A DNA stretch of 64,000 bases from Symbiodinium natans (GCA_905221605.1 CAJNDS010000290.1:1-64000), one strand, 5' to 3'. Shown: positions 9,674-21,340, numbered from the stretch's first letter. Notes: generated by a model from the letters alone, not told the origin. A program made the numbers and translations.

Positions 9674-11152
9674 CTAAACACTGATGAATGCACCAAGCAA
9701 TTTCGAGCTGCTCTGGTGCACACTTGCAGTTTGGGCTGCATAGTCCTGCTCCGCATATCCAGGAATGTGCTTCTCAACCAAAGCTCGGATTTTCAGCTCT
9801 GCGATTGCTCTTGCAAGAGGTTCGCCCAGGATTGCAATGTCACAGCTCTTCGTTTCTGCGCCTTCCAGAACAAGGTTATCCAAGAGCTCCATTTCCTTGT
9901 CGTTGTTTTCTTTGAGCGGCAGAATGACTGTGACCGTTGAACGCATCATTTCCATCATGGCACTCATATTCTTCCCCACTACCACAGACAACATGTCCTT
10001 CGGAATTCTTACTTTGCGAGCATCGCCGACTAGCGAACGTGGCAAGGCCGGATGTCTGCGTTCGTGCATGCCTGCTGCGATTGTCTTCACCATCTGGAGA
10101 CCTTTCCACCGCTCTTCCAGACTACCAGCCACAAGAACGTGGGGAACTGACTTAATCTTCGACTTAGATGCAGGAGTTGCACTGTCTGCGGCAGGGCCAC
10201 TGAAGAACATGATGCTGCATCGCGTCGCTGCCCTGATACTTGTAAGATATGGGCTTTTGTCCAGTCTCCACATCACATCTGGTCGCACCGAAAGTTTCTC
10301 AGACATGACTCCGACGAGCTTGCCTTGCAAGGAAGGGTTGTTCTGAAGGCACAAAAGCGATCCAGCAGACACGTCCTCAAATAAAGATGCAACACGTATC
10401 GCAGCGGCCAAGCGGTTTTCAGCTTTCCCGAAGATCGCAATGGACCTCGCAAGGCGCGTTCGTCGCAGTGGAACAAGCTCCTCATGCAGGTCAGAATTGT
10501 CACGAGCCCGGACACACTGCGACGCAGGGACCTCTGTGACGGTTGCCATTCTCCAGTGGCCATGCTGGCCGTACGCTTCGATTGAGTCCCCGACCTGCAG
10601 CTTTCCACCGCCTTCGCCGCTCCTCCGCTCGGTGACGATTAAGACTCCCTCAGAGCGCTCCATCTCCTCCTCCTCAGATACATCGCCGTCTCCTTTCTTT
10701 CTACTTACGAAGGCAGCAGCGAACTCTTCGGACACGTGCAGTCGCACCATATCGCAGCTCTCATACTGAGATGGCACCGCAGCGCGGATCACAATGTCCG
10801 CGTACATTTTGACTGCCTCTTTCACCTCTGGCCCGCCACCAATGTACAAGCGATTCTCTTTGAGAGCCAATTGTGAAGCGCCGGTTATCTTCATGATCGG
10901 GCCGGTCTTTCGGCTCAACAACTCAGAGACGCTAGCATCTTTGAGCAGCAGATCACCTCTACTTGTTTGCGTAAGCACGTCCATGAGCAACGACTCGGAT
11001 TGTAGCGAGGCATCGCCAGCATTTGCAACATCATCCCAAAAAGAAGCCTGATCGGCAGGAGGGTCAACTCGACGCCGCTTACCATCAGGAACGGCTGATG
11101 GCGATTGCTGTCCTCCAGGAAGGCGCTTCCGTTTGTCGCTTGGATCGGGCAT
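9674..11152 (-). CDS. Tudor-like and KH-like RNA-binding protein, intronless
   Basis: Single open frame of 492 codons. A basic N-terminus (KRKRLPGG, GKRRRVDP) could be a nuclear localisation signal. Around residues 75-130 is a degenerate KH-like fold (GPIMKITGASQLALKENRL). Around 190-245 is an SH3-type Tudor/agenet-like stretch (VGDSIEAYGQHGHWRMATV ... ELVPLRRTRL). Around 305-365 is another KH-like segment (LTSIRAATRCSIMFF ... HVLVAGSLEERWKGLQMV). The best KH match is at 370-450 (VRIPKDMLSVVVGKNM, with GKNM in place of the usual GxxG, then ILGEPLARAIAELKIRALVE). A protein with both modules would be expected to bind RNA and possibly methylated ligands; this is inference. The lack of introns contrasts with split neighbours and suits a retroposed copy. 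The start is the first ATG, and a short in-frame N-terminal extension cannot be excluded. Confidence 0.7.
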   Translation of the reverse strand: MPDPSDKRKRLPGGQQSPSAVPDGKRRRVDPPADQASFWDDVANAGDASLQSESLLMDVLTQTSRGDLLLKDASVSELLSRKTGPIMKITGASQLALKENRLYIGGGPEVKEAVKMYADIVIRAAVPSQYESCDMVRLHVSEEFAAAFVSRKKGDGDVSEEEEMERSEGVLIVTERRSGEGGGKLQVGDSIEAYGQHGHWRMATVTEVPASQCVRARDNSDLHEELVPLRRTRLARSIAIFGKAENRLAAAIRVASLFEDVSAGSLLCLQNNPSLQGKLVGVMSEKLSVRPDVMWRLDKSPYLTSIRAATRCSIMFFSGPAADSATPASKSKIKSVPHVLVAGSLEERWKGLQMVKTIAAGMHERRHPALPRSLVGDARKVRIPKDMLSVVVGKNMSAMMEMMRSTVTVILPLKENNDKEMELLDNLVLEGAETKSCDIAILGEPLARAIAELKIRALVEKHIPGYAEQDYAAQTASVHQSSSKLLGAFISV

Positions 11153-12683
11153 TGACCACGGACTCGTGAAGAGGACGTTACATCTCTGCTGAGTCCCGTA
11201 TCAATGCTCCGAGCTCCATTGCGTGCCTAGAGCTTGGCAAGTCAATGGTCCTGTTCACCTTTAACTGCTCAGTGAGAACAGCTCAACGACCACAACCGCT
11301 ATTTTCGGTATTGCTTCTCCGTGCTTGATGCAGCCTTCAAGCGCGTTTCGCTTTGCAACTTTGCGGTTCGAGCTCAGTGGAGGAAAAGGATGCAGCGCGC
11401 AGCGATCTTAGCACAGCTCAGGCATCGCAGATATTTTGAGCTAGTCCAGGCTAGTCCCCGCTCCAGGCTCTCAGACGTCGCTGTTCAGCAAGCATTTCAA
11501 CCTTTGCATGCAAGCACGTGCAGTGACAAGACTGTGCCGCACATGCAGAAGTCCATCCCAACCTTCATTCTGCAGCGTCCTGGCCCTGAGCTGGCATGCC
11601 TGGCCACGCAACTCATTACATCCTTCACATGGCTCTGACGACGTTCCACAACTCAGGGGTGGGGATGATATGGGATGATGACATGAATTGACGAGCCAAG
11701 CACAGGACTAAGGAACTGCAAGATTTTTTCACAAAGCACACGACAAGTCTTCATCAGTTCACGATTGTTGCGAGACAGTTTGGACTTTGCTCTTCTGAGC
11801 AAAATGCCGCTTTCCGCACAGAGCTGGTCACTGTGCCGAGCACTTTAGGCTGGACAAGCTGACAACTCGAGAGACCAGCCTCTGCCTTACTAGCTGCTGC
11901 GTCCTACAACGCCTGTGTATGTAATATATGTATATATGCATGTATGTATGGTCTGTATGTATTTAGGTGTATACGTGTATTTATATGCACACAGACACGC
12001 ACTTAAAACTGATAGGTAAGTATGTATATATATATATATACACACACACGCATGCGCGCATTTAGTTTTAATTATACGCCCTTACACTTGCTTGATGTAC
12101 ACGAATATTTCCTTAAACATGAACTTACAGAAGTAGCATGCATGTAAAGATATACACAAACATGTACAGTATGCATTTTGTATGCCTCTCTATGCTTATT
12201 TGCATCTCTCGTGCTGCAGCACTGGACTCGTACACCGCCTTTGCATGTCATGGTCTGTGGTGAAACTGATGTGCTTCACGATCTTGCACTCTGGTCTCTG
12301 CTCCACTTGTTTCCCGCCTCTAGCTGCCGAGTCTAGTCTAGCATAAACCAATGTAGGAACAGAGCTCGTTGCAGGCATTGAATTGCTAAGCACGTACAGA
12401 AGCCAGACGCACAGGCCTGTCCATGACGAAAGGATTACACAGCATCTGCAAGATTAGTCAAGACTGGCCACGTACACACCTTAAAGACGCTTGCATGGAC
12501 AGTCCTCTCAAAGTTTCGAACACAGCGGAAACTGGAAAATAGCTCGTAGGACTGGCGGGATAGTTCCTTTATGTCTTTATGAGTTATGCGGCGCAGGAGT
12601 AATCGCCACTCTCGTGGAATGCCGCATGCTGCATGTCATGGCTTTACACAGAACAGTCCCGTCTGGGCGAGGGCAGCGAGTGT
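11153..12683. other. Spacer with TA/CA simple repeats
   Basis: No gene recognised. 11930-12060 is rich in 'tatgtatgta', 'tatatata' and 'cacacacacg' words. A short minus-strand frame at 12196-12393 has no distinctive coding character. Confidence 0.5.
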
Positions 12684-14099
12684 CTACTGAAATTGGTCAG
12701 AAAACTTCTTGACATCTCTCTCATCCCACATGTCGTGATTAATCGCGATATGGAGCACGTCCATCTCGTCCTTGACAGTGGCAAGCGTCACTTTCCTGGT
12801 GTCCACACCGAAAGAATTCAAAATAGTTGCGTGTCTGTCTTTCAGCGTGTTTGTATACACGTGGAACCAGCTGTTTGTGATACCATCTCTGTCCAAGGCC
12901 GATGGAACTGTGCGCATGTAGGAACTGAATAGGTCTTTTACCGCCGCGAGCGTCATGGGCTCTGTGCCGGTGACCCATCGGACTTCTCCATGCTCCAGAA
13001 CATGAGACAGGAAAGACCAGCAGTTGTCCTCTTGCCAGAACTTAGTATATGCCTCGTGGTCATCTGCAGTCATGTTTTTGATAAGCGCCTTAAGCGTCTG
13101 GATCTTTTCTACGCGAATCTCGTTGAGACCTGTCCACGTCAAAGTGAAACCCGGTGGACTGGGTCTGAGTTCCATAAGTTCGAACATCGTGCCAAGGAGA
13201 GTGACTGCGAGGTCCTTGCCCTGCACGGTGTCGTTGCATACGATGGTTGCATTCACATCCATGAAAACCACCAGCATTTCTGATGGGTCCGCAAATTTGG
13301 CGATGAGGCTCGCAAAGTACTCCTTGTCTTCCATGGCATCTAAGATGTTGGCTTTGACAAGTACTGCTCGCCACAGCTTGCTGTGCTGCACAATGGTATG
13401 CCTCGCGAAGCGCTCTTGCACGAAGTCATTCTGCCCCTCTGCAAACTCTACGAAATGACCGGTGGCCAAGTCTCTAAGGTTGCAGATGCCAGGACTGGTT
13501 TCTTTTCCACCAAATTCCAGGTTATCATCAAAGAAGAAAACTCGAAACGGTCTTGTGTCGCCAAGCTCTGACCAACTGCCCTCTTTTGCCACCGGAATTA
13601 TCTTTGCAAAGCCATTGACTTTCTTGTTCTTGCGCCAAGCCGCAAAACAAGATGTAGTCACCTGCAGCTTTCGGTGTTCACTGCAAGCTTGAAAGTAGCT
13701 CCTGAGGTTCTGTCCCCTCTCCGGCTTACCATGAAGGTCTAAGTTGTACACGTAACGGCCAGCAGTGACTTCGATCCTGTGCAAGGGCTGAGCAAGGCCA
13801 CTTGAAGGTCTCGGAGCCGATGATGCGCTTGACCCGCTAGGTCCGTTAGATCCTTCTCTTCGTGCTATAGGTGGCCTTCTTCGATCGATGGGAAAGGGTG
13901 TCGTCTCTGTTATGTCGTCATCGTCCCTGGCTATAACTGCGGAATGAGCTGAGTTTGGCTTCCCCCTCTCGACTGTAATTTCTCCCTCTGAGGCTGAGGA
14001 TCTCCACTGAAAAGCCTGAGCGTCTGTGAGATTTCCGGTGTCCTTCCTCTGACAAATCTTGGGCAGTCTTTCCATGCAGCGGCTGGTCACCTGCCCCAT
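12684..14099 (-). CDS. HAD-like protein with N-myristoylation motif, intronless
   Basis: 471 codons without introns, ending in TAG. The N-terminus MGQVTSR fits the N-myristoylation pattern (Gly2, Ser6), so membrane anchoring is plausible. Residues 1-100 are low complexity. From about residue 105 the protein looks folded: RPFRVFFFDDNLEF near 190, then VVFMDVNATIVCNDTVQGK near 290, where DVNAT sits after a hydrophobic strand like motif I (DxDxT) of the HAD phosphatase superfamily but with Asn at the second Asp. The C-terminal part (SWFHVYTNTLKDRHATILNSF, then DMWDERDVKKFSDQF) has the sequence texture of a conserved hypothetical family I associate with dinoflagellates. Catalysis is doubtful given the D-to-N change. 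Function unknown. Confidence 0.65.
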   Translation of the reverse strand: MGQVTSRCMERLPKICQRKDTGNLTDAQAFQWRSSASEGEITVERGKPNSAHSAVIARDDDDITETTPFPIDRRRPPIARREGSNGPSGSSASSAPRPSSGLAQPLHRIEVTAGRYVYNLDLHGKPERGQNLRSYFQACSEHRKLQVTTSCFAAWRKNKKVNGFAKIIPVAKEGSWSELGDTRPFRVFFFDDNLEFGGKETSPGICNLRDLATGHFVEFAEGQNDFVQERFARHTIVQHSKLWRAVLVKANILDAMEDKEYFASLIAKFADPSEMLVVFMDVNATIVCNDTVQGKDLAVTLLGTMFELMELRPSPPGFTLTWTGLNEIRVEKIQTLKALIKNMTADDHEAYTKFWQEDNCWSFLSHVLEHGEVRWVTGTEPMTLAAVKDLFSSYMRTVPSALDRDGITNSWFHVYTNTLKDRHATILNSFGVDTRKVTLATVKDEMDVLHIAINHDMWDERDVKKFSDQFQ

Positions 14100-14627
14100 G
14101 GGATGGAGACGCCGAGCTGCCTAGCTTCTCCTACAGACAACCTGGACGGATATGTCTGCTCTGAGCAAACGCTTCGAGCCAGGACTGCGCACGGAAAGCC
14201 CTTCATCACATGTTTTCAGGGAGCAGGCTCCAACTCTATCCAGTCTATCCGCTTTGGGAACTTTTGACCTCTGCCGCTGCTCACAACGCGGTGCTTACAC
14301 TGCATTACTCTCTCTCTCTCTCTCACAGGCAAAGGCAGCTCCAAGCTCCGGCATTACTCTACTCACCACATGTCGCCGGCAGCGCCTCGTGGTCTCTTGC
14401 ATATATCAGACAGGTGAACAGAGAACGTTGCCTCCGTTCGACGAAATACTGCCCAGTAGACTTGTGCGGAGTTTGTGTCATCGCAAGTTGCATGACTTCT
14501 CGACATTACATGGACAAGTTCGATGGATCTATATAAGGCATTCTCTGAGCAGCTTCGAGCCTGGGTTTTGGCGGATATGGGCGGTGAATCATTGAGCTGG
14601 GGATGCAAGCCCATTGTCTGCACACAC

Positions 14628-16647
14628 CTGTGTTGTAGAACGCTTGAGCAGTCCATGGTTCTGATTGCCACATGCAGCTGCAGTTTTTCGGCTGTTACGA
14701 CGCACCATCCGGCACCAGCATCTGTTATCTGGAAGTTCGTGAAATGCTTCGAATATGCCACTTGAAGTGCTTCCACGGCAGATAAATCCGGAAGGCTGCG
14801 CACACCCGACAGGCAGAGTTTCCCAGCCGGTGCTGCAGCGCAAGCCAGTGTGTCCACGAGCTGCAGGAGCGGTTCGTACAATATATTGGCCACGACAATG
14901 TCAAACGGCCCATCCTCCTGCAACTGTGGGGCAACCTCTGCATTAGGGCTGAGGGCAGAGTTTAGGGTCTTTTTGTAGGGTTCAAGGTGCATGTATCACG
15001 ACTGGAGGTCCAAAGAGACAGCGAGTGGCCCGAGTCCCAAATGTCTAAAGAACTCAGGTTTCAAGCAACGATGGTTCAACTAATGCCCTCGATTGGCGGG
15101 GGCAGGTTGTTCCGTCTTCGAAGGTTCAGCCAAAATATCCAAATGCACGAGGTGCGCGAATGTATCCGAATGTATCCTGTAAGAGTACTTTTGCTTTTTT
15201 GGTTGCGAAACGGGGCTCGGTGCGGGGCAGTCATGGATTCTAAGGCGTTGTGGCCCGCCACCGAGCCCTTCGTCGCCCTTAGCAGGCCTTCACCACATCT
15301 GAAATCTGTTCTGCAGCCTCCTCCGGAGAGGCAGAGACAAGACTGAAGTCGACTGTCCCAGAGTTGTCAGATGCAGCCACTGCTTCATTCAGCGCAAGAC
15401 TTCGCGTGGCAGATGCGATGGCGCTTGTGTCGATGTCCACGCCCAGCGTGTATCTTGCCCCAAGCATCCAAGCCTGGGGCGCAAATTGTGCTGGATTGCC
15501 CCCTGGATGCAGCACACCCTTCACTTACCATAACAAAACGATAGGATAGACTCACAGACTTGCGAACATGCACGTGCGAGAGACACATATTGATAGCACT
15601 CCAGATCCAGTTCCATAATCCAAAAGTCGAAGGCTGGGCGGGCCTTGTGCAGACTTAGAACGAGTTATCCTCAACACAGGCCCACAAATTCATGTCGACC
15701 GAGACGAGAAGCTCACAGCAAATTAAAAGGATTTGCTAGCATGGTCAAGTGTCTGCCTGACCTTGACAGCACGCCTTCCAGGAAAGCTGCCACACCCCTT
15801 GTAGTTGGATGATCACCTCAGATCTGTCGCTGTCTTCCCTCTGAGGGTCATTCTGACGGTCAAAGTTTGTTCCCACAAAGTGGGCCATCTGAAATATTTG
15901 CCTGATTCAATACATGCGACCTGCCCCAAATGCCACGCCACCCTCCAAGCGCAGCACGCGTCTCCCTGCTTCACTCAGCATGCCACCACCTGGTCCATCA
16001 TGGCAGGGTAAGCGGACTTCAATGGACTCGGACAGAGGGAAGTACTCACTCCAGGCGCCACCCAGCAAGCGGCTAGCCAAGACAGGCGCGCTGGGCAAAT
16101 CCAGTGCCACCTGTATGATGGATCCCATGTGTGCTAGATCCAGGTTGGCTAGAGCCGCGGGTGGACCCTCGAAGTGTGCAATTACTATTGCTGATGTCGC
16201 CGACTCTGTGACTGCCTCCATGGAAGAGGCAGAACTAGCTCCAAACCCGAGCAGCAGTTCGATGACAGCATTTGGCTGATCGGTTTTCACTGAAATTTCC
16301 ATTACGTCCACCCCGCCACAGCGCTTGTGATGCTTCTGGGATTTCTGGGCAGCGCCAGTGCTTCTTGCCTTCCGTCGACTTGGTGGAGCAGGGCGCACCT
16401 TCTTGGTAGCCGTAATCACAAGCGCAGGCAACAGCAACTGCGGCACCAGCATACTGCCCTGAAGGGGCTGCAACTCAGCGGAGCATTTCCAGAGTAGCTG
16501 AAAGTGAATGTGTCGCTTCCAGGGCCTCCAGACCAAAGCGCCATCAAAGCACTTTGACTGAGCATGAAGCCCTTGCCTTGAGCAGCGCATTGAGCCTTGA
16601 GCTTCGTAAAAGTCTAAAAGCATGAAAAGTCTCCCACCATCTCCCAC
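14628..16647 (-). CDS. prmA-like: PrmA-like (ribosomal protein L11) methyltransferase, multi-exon
   Basis: A SAM-dependent methyltransferase split by short introns. Exon 1 (to 15921) ends LEGGVAFGAG. Exon 2 (15816-15762) gives DHPTTRGVAAFLEGVLS. Exon 3 (15633-15585) gives the SAM motif LDYGTGSGVLSIC. Exon 4 (15473-15297) gives WMLGARYTLGVDIDTSAIAS. Exon 5 (from 14935) gives FDIVVANILYEPLLQLVD and GKLCLSGV. These match in order the AFGxGxHxTT, LDxGxGSG, GxDID and VANIL blocks of the PrmA family, which trimethylates ribosomal protein L11. All four joins keep phase (GT-AG). The N-terminal 180 residues (VMEISVKTDQPNAVIELLL) fit the PrmA N-domain. An organellar location is likely but no targeting sequence is clear. 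The start, and the end after GWCVVTAEK, are uncertain. Confidence 0.8.
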
Positions 16648-16659
16648 ATCATGTCACTT

Positions 16660-18230
16660 CTTTATTTCAACTGCACTCCTGTGGGTGTGTCCTTTGCTTC
16701 TTTTCTTGGCTGATTCCTTCCCTTGGGAGAAACCTGACCTTTCTTTGAGACTTGCAGTGGGCCTGGTGACTATGACGACGAGATAGTTGCTTGCATAAGC
16801 GCATGTGTGCACTATGCTGCCGAATTCCATGGCCGGACTGTCTACGTTGAGTCTACGTGTAGCACCTCTTTGCAAGCGGTGCAAGCTCTTTCCCAACGCG
16901 AGCAGTTGCATTAGGAGAACTCCCTCAGCCGGACGTTTCCATCCTCAGAGCCGCTGGCGCATATTCTAGCCTGAAGCAGAGGTGCTGCGTCGGTTGCCAA
17001 TGTGCCCGTGACGCCGCCCCAACTTGAAAACTGTTGGCATCTAGATAGGCCGAATGAACGAGGACTCTTTCAAACCCGTGCTAAGGATCTCAAGAAAGCG
17101 AGAGTGCGGCTGCATAGGGCTTGGAGACGTAGCGATGCCCTGGCTACTTCTGGTTACGTGCCTCTTGCTGCCCTAGCTCGCTAGTTCTCGATTGATATTT
17201 ACCTGGATGGGCATCCTGACAGTACCTCGCCCCAAGTCATGGGAGTGCTTTCCAAGCAGCGTCGGGGCTGAAAGCCAAGGCATGGATTGGTCCTATAGCG
17301 CCATCAGACGCAGCATGTAAGCTTAATGTTTGCAAACATGACTAAAGCACCCTTCGCTCCACGTTCATCTAAGTTTGCTTTCGTCTGAGGCGGATTCCAA
17401 AGTGGCCGCCTTTTCGGAGCTTCGGGTCCCACCTCACTTCACAGCATCGGCGCGGACATCTAGCCCAAACATTCTAACCCAAGTAGAAAGAGGGATAAGC
17501 TGCTGCAAGAATACTTCGTTCTATGCTCCATCTCTGTTCGAATCTATTCTCGAAAAAGCTTTGGGGTCTGCGAGTTCTCTGCGGCTCAGTTGCGGCCCCT
17601 CTGCTGGACAATGTTCCAGTCCTGCAAAGGGACACTCTGGTGAGTGCCGGCACTGGTAGCTGCATCTTCTGTGGTGGGCTTGCGCTCCGAAGCAACTTTG
17701 TTCAAGACTGGAGACCGGCCTGGTGCTGAGTCTGAGTCTGAAGCTGAAACTCTGGCGAATCTGAGCGGCAAAGGCTCGAACCTTGAGATAAAAGCAGACA
17801 GGAAGACGGAAGACACCACTGCGAAAGGATGGGGGCAATTCTCAACAGCAGGAACCGTTGTCAAGCCAAGATTGTGCCTGGCATTTTGGCCTCCTTACCG
17901 TAAAATGAAGGTCGAAGTTTCGCCCAAAAGTGAAAAGCCCCAAAGTCTAAAGCATGCCTGTTCCGAGCAAGACCCTAAAGACAGGATGGTCTGACAGAAT
18001 CTGCCAATTCCACGATGGAGCCTTTTCAACATCTGCTGATTCCAATGTCTTCTAGCGCCAAGGGAGAATTCTATCAACAGTGCCCTGATTTTTCGATTTG
18101 GCATCCGATGTGTGTACGCTTACTTGCGCAGATGCACTTGGGAGAAAACACAGAACATTCGCGAACGGAAACACATGCAGCTCTTCGAACTGTGCCATCA
18201 GCGACACAGAAACAGTGCTGTACACAATGC
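16660..18230. other. Mostly non-coding, possible small exons
   Basis: Nothing firmly supported. At 17644-17994 the plus strand is open for 116 codons (KTGDRPGAESESEAETLANL), and the minus strand across 17640-17860 is also open in a protein-like way (RVSASDSDSAPGRSPVLNKV). The two overlap and at most one is real. The minus strand agrees with the direction of all surer genes. Confidence 0.35.
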
Positions 18231-18240
18231 CACTTTCAGG

Positions 18241-18528
18241 TTAAGTTCCATTCGGATAGCTAAGCACGCCTTGCTGAGGTACGAAACTCACATCACAAAA
18301 TCTGTATGACGACTGCTCGTAGATGGCTGCCGGAGCGCTGATCCACATCTGTCCCAGCCTAGGTTGGAGAAAAGAACACGGAGGATGCAGCCCTGTCACG
18401 CGAGCATGCTCGAGCAGCCTCGGGCGCTGGACCAGTTGCAGCCTTGGAACACCGATCAGCGCCACGTCGCGGGCATCCTGGCCGCCGCCGGCCAGCACCG
18501 TGCACACACCCCCCTCCGCTTCCTCCAA
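18241..18528 (-). CDS. Candidate exon, unidentified
   Basis: The minus-strand frame reads EEAEGGVCTVLAGGGQDARD, then LIGVPRLQLVQRPRLLEHARV. It has sensible codon texture but no recognised domain. It may be a downstream exon of the WD40-like gene whose clearest exon is at 19171-19378. Confidence 0.35.
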   Translation of the reverse strand: MEEAEGGVCTVLAGGGQDARDVALIGVPRLQLVQRPRLLEHARVTGLHPPCSFLQPRLGQMWISAPAAIYEQSSYRFCDVSFVPQQGVLSYPNGT

Positions 18529-18899
18529 AGAAGACGCGGAAGCAGTTTTCTAGCCGGTGCACGGACTTTTCCCGAGGGCGATGACGACTAAAGCAAAGTT
18601 GTGAACACACCTCACAACGACCTAGTGCAAGATGGTGCAGGTGCCGAGATGTCCTCGCAAGCAGCATCGGCGAACGTCAGCCTTGGCTCTCGGCTCAAGA
18701 TTCAAGACCTTCTACAGTAACAGTACGACTTCCCATGTATTTCAAGTCCGCGGGCTCTTGAACCTTCTGTGCATGTTGCAGCAACTTGAAGCTGCTACAT
18801 GTCCCAGCTGTCGTAGCCGTCATAGCCGGAGCTGCACCAATCAGCCAAACTTCACATGAAAAGAGGTGCAGCCAAGCTGTTGCAAGATGTTGAAAGTAT

Positions 18900-19378
18900 G
18901 TGGTCGATCACGTGCACCAGTTCTGTTCTGCAAGTATTGACACACCCAAACTCGCCTCTAGCCGTACCCAGAAGACCGTCACAGCCCAGGCAACTAAACA
19001 ATGCCGGACATGCAGGATTGAACAGTTCTTGCTGGCAGGTTGCGATGGCCGCACCGCCACGCAATTCAACGGGCGATCGCAGACGAAGTTCCGCATCAGC
19101 TCGGGCATCGGGTTCTCTCCTGTCTTCGACGAATAAACTCGGCTGGGACTGGTTGCTCAGAGATACTTGCCTTCCATGTCTTCGAAGTCGCTACCTTCGT
19201 CGTCTTCCTTCTCGCGGGCCAGGCACCATAGCCGGACCTGCCCCATCAAGCCCTGGCCAAGATGCCATCCCCCTTTTGTTCGCGCCTCCATGTCCTGCCG
19301 CCCACACGACACCATGAGCCTTCCATCGCTTGGAAATGCGATCCTGGACACCATCTCCCGAAAAGGCTGGCTCTGGAG
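18900..19378 (-). CDS. WD40-like protein, partial exons
   Basis: The clearest exon is 19378-19171. It begins after a 'gagtctag' acceptor and ends GACATGGAAG followed by a probable GC donor (gcaagt). It reads SQPFREMVSRIAFPSDGRLM, VSCGRQD, then GQVRLWCLAREKEDDEGSDF. The pattern hydrophobic-IAFPSDGRLMVSCG ... GQVRLWCL is that of one WD40 blade, so a beta-propeller scaffold is likely. An acidic tail (DDEGSDFEDMEG) follows. A possible next exon lies at 19108-18908 (RPLNCVAVRPSQPASKN). The ends of the gene were not found. It might belong with the WD40 gene at 22.4-24.1 kb only if that gene's stop at 22369 is wrong. Confidence 0.5.
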
Positions 19379-19399
19379 CTAGACTCTGGATAGTCTTTC

Positions 19400-21340
19400 G
19401 GCCATTTGGGCATTCTGGGGACATGGACAAGCCCTTGACAGTTCAACCCAGCAGCGCTTGACAACTACGAGTACAGCCCCCTAATTCCGCCATCATTTTC
19501 TGCGCGGCAAACCTATTTGGCGTGCACACGCGTGCGTGGATACAACATCCGAGGCTGGTCCAGCGTACCGTGGTCTCGAAGTTCCGCTCCAATGGCTGAG
19601 AAGGGCAGGGAACAGAGTCAAAACAAATCACCACTTACAAGGCCCTGTAGACATTTGGAGATGCTAAAATGTTGTGGAGATCTAGCACCTCGCAGCGTTG
19701 CCATGAACTCTTGAGTTCAATGAAAACCAGGAAAGGCCATGAACTTTCGCTGTCTCTCGAGATTGTTCTTGCATGTTCGTCAGTCATTGCTCACTGCCGC
19801 TCTAAGGACTGTAAACCGGTATGGGCAGCTTGTTGGCGATTTGTTGTATCTATCTTCGCTTGTGTCGTTAATTGTTGGTTTCCGGCTCGCATGCGTGGGT
19901 TCCTTTTGATTGCTGAACTTTGCTGAACTGTAGTTGGCATGCAACAGTTGCTGAAGCGTTGTTGCTGAACCGTGGTTGCTAACCAAGGCGGCATCATACG
20001 ACGCCCTTCCATTTTGGGTGGCCCGGTTGCTGCGCAAGTCTTGCGCTACTTGTTCCTCCACGTTCCACAGCGATTACAAAAACATTGCCTGGCCTCAGGC
20101 CTCCGATGGCCTCCGTTCGTCTCGCATGTGTTGCGCATGTTTCGCTTCGCTCTCAAAGCACGAAGCCCTGGCCCGTGGTGATTTAGATGGGTGTGTAGAG
20201 ACCCAGAAGTTGCCGGGCGTGGTTCCGTGACAAAGACATTTGCGAATCTCGATGGGAAAGATGCTTCTACCAGCTGTTAGCTGAAAACAGGACAAGCGGA
20301 AACCCGAAGCTGCACATACCCTGCCATTGCAGGCTCAAGACAGGTCAACAACAGGGACATGTGCTGGCTCCTTGTGCGCAGTCAACCTAGTCAATTCCGA
20401 CCCCGTGAGCGCGTTCCAAAAGATGATGAGACCACCGTCCTCGTCATTCAGAGATCACTGAAAACGCTCGTGTTCCCCATCGTCTGTCGAAAATGTTGCC
20501 TTTTCTGCTGTCCAGGCTCGTGTAAAGAGCACAGCCATTCCCAGTAGGGTCCAGCCCAAGCAACTTGAGTGGCCACAGACGGCAGCCTGAAAATCGCACT
20601 CTCCATGCGTTGCGGCATGTTCAGTCCATGCAGAAGCGAACCAACTGAGCTTCAAGCGTTGGCACCTCTATCGAAGTGCAACACCTAGAACTTAGCACCT
20701 TGCTTATCCATTCGGATGCGGGGGCCACATGACACAATTTGCGCAACCCGAGTTCGCGCAAAGATCCAGAAAGTTGCCCGAGCAGCAGGCGCCACCCGGT
20801 GTAGAGAGCTCGAACACGCCTACAGCTGCTGGCTTCGCCTGTTCAAGGACTAACAACAACGTGACCAACTTCATGTCATTTAAGCTGTAGGGCCCAAATC
20901 TTCAAAACTGCGAACATGCTGCATGTATATTCGGCTTTGCATGCTTCGAAGTTCACTCCCTGTGCGTCTCAGGCAGGGATCCCTTTGTCGGACTTTGTAG
21001 TTGTTCTGCTTGTTGCTACGCTGGTGTACATCAGTAGCATCAAGATGCACGGTCTTCTTGACACAGAATCTTTTTAGCGTCGCTGCACTCGTGCCAACGC
21101 ATGCAAGGATCGTTGTGGCATTGGTGCGCTTGTTGCTCATTCCTAATCAATCTACTGTTTGGAATGGGCCCGTGGGCAACACGTTTCACAGAATTCTTGG
21201 CGAGCGCTGAGGCTCAGCACTGTGATTGAGACACTCATATTATTGGTTGGTGCGTGCTGGCCCTGCAGAACAGAATCACTTTGCTTAGTGCTGGTGGATC
21301 TGCGCAATGCCAGAATCGCCACCAGGAGGCGAGACAGTGA
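19400..21340. other. Spacer with no gene recognised
   Basis: Short frames on both strands without coding texture. A 27-bp pair of 'gaactttgctgaactgtagttg' and 'gctgaaccgtggttg' related words occurs at 19914-19980. Confidence 0.4.

Noticed and set aside
11140-11175. Possible relict spliced leader upstream of the KH-like gene (AGTCCGTGGTCAATG)
   Set aside because: It matches only the first dozen bases of the dinoflagellate leader, with mismatches, and the rest is absent. Chance is sufficient.
17644-17994. Plus-strand 116-codon frame with acidic text
   Set aside because: Overlaps an equally plausible minus-strand frame, has no domain, and opposes the direction of all supported genes.
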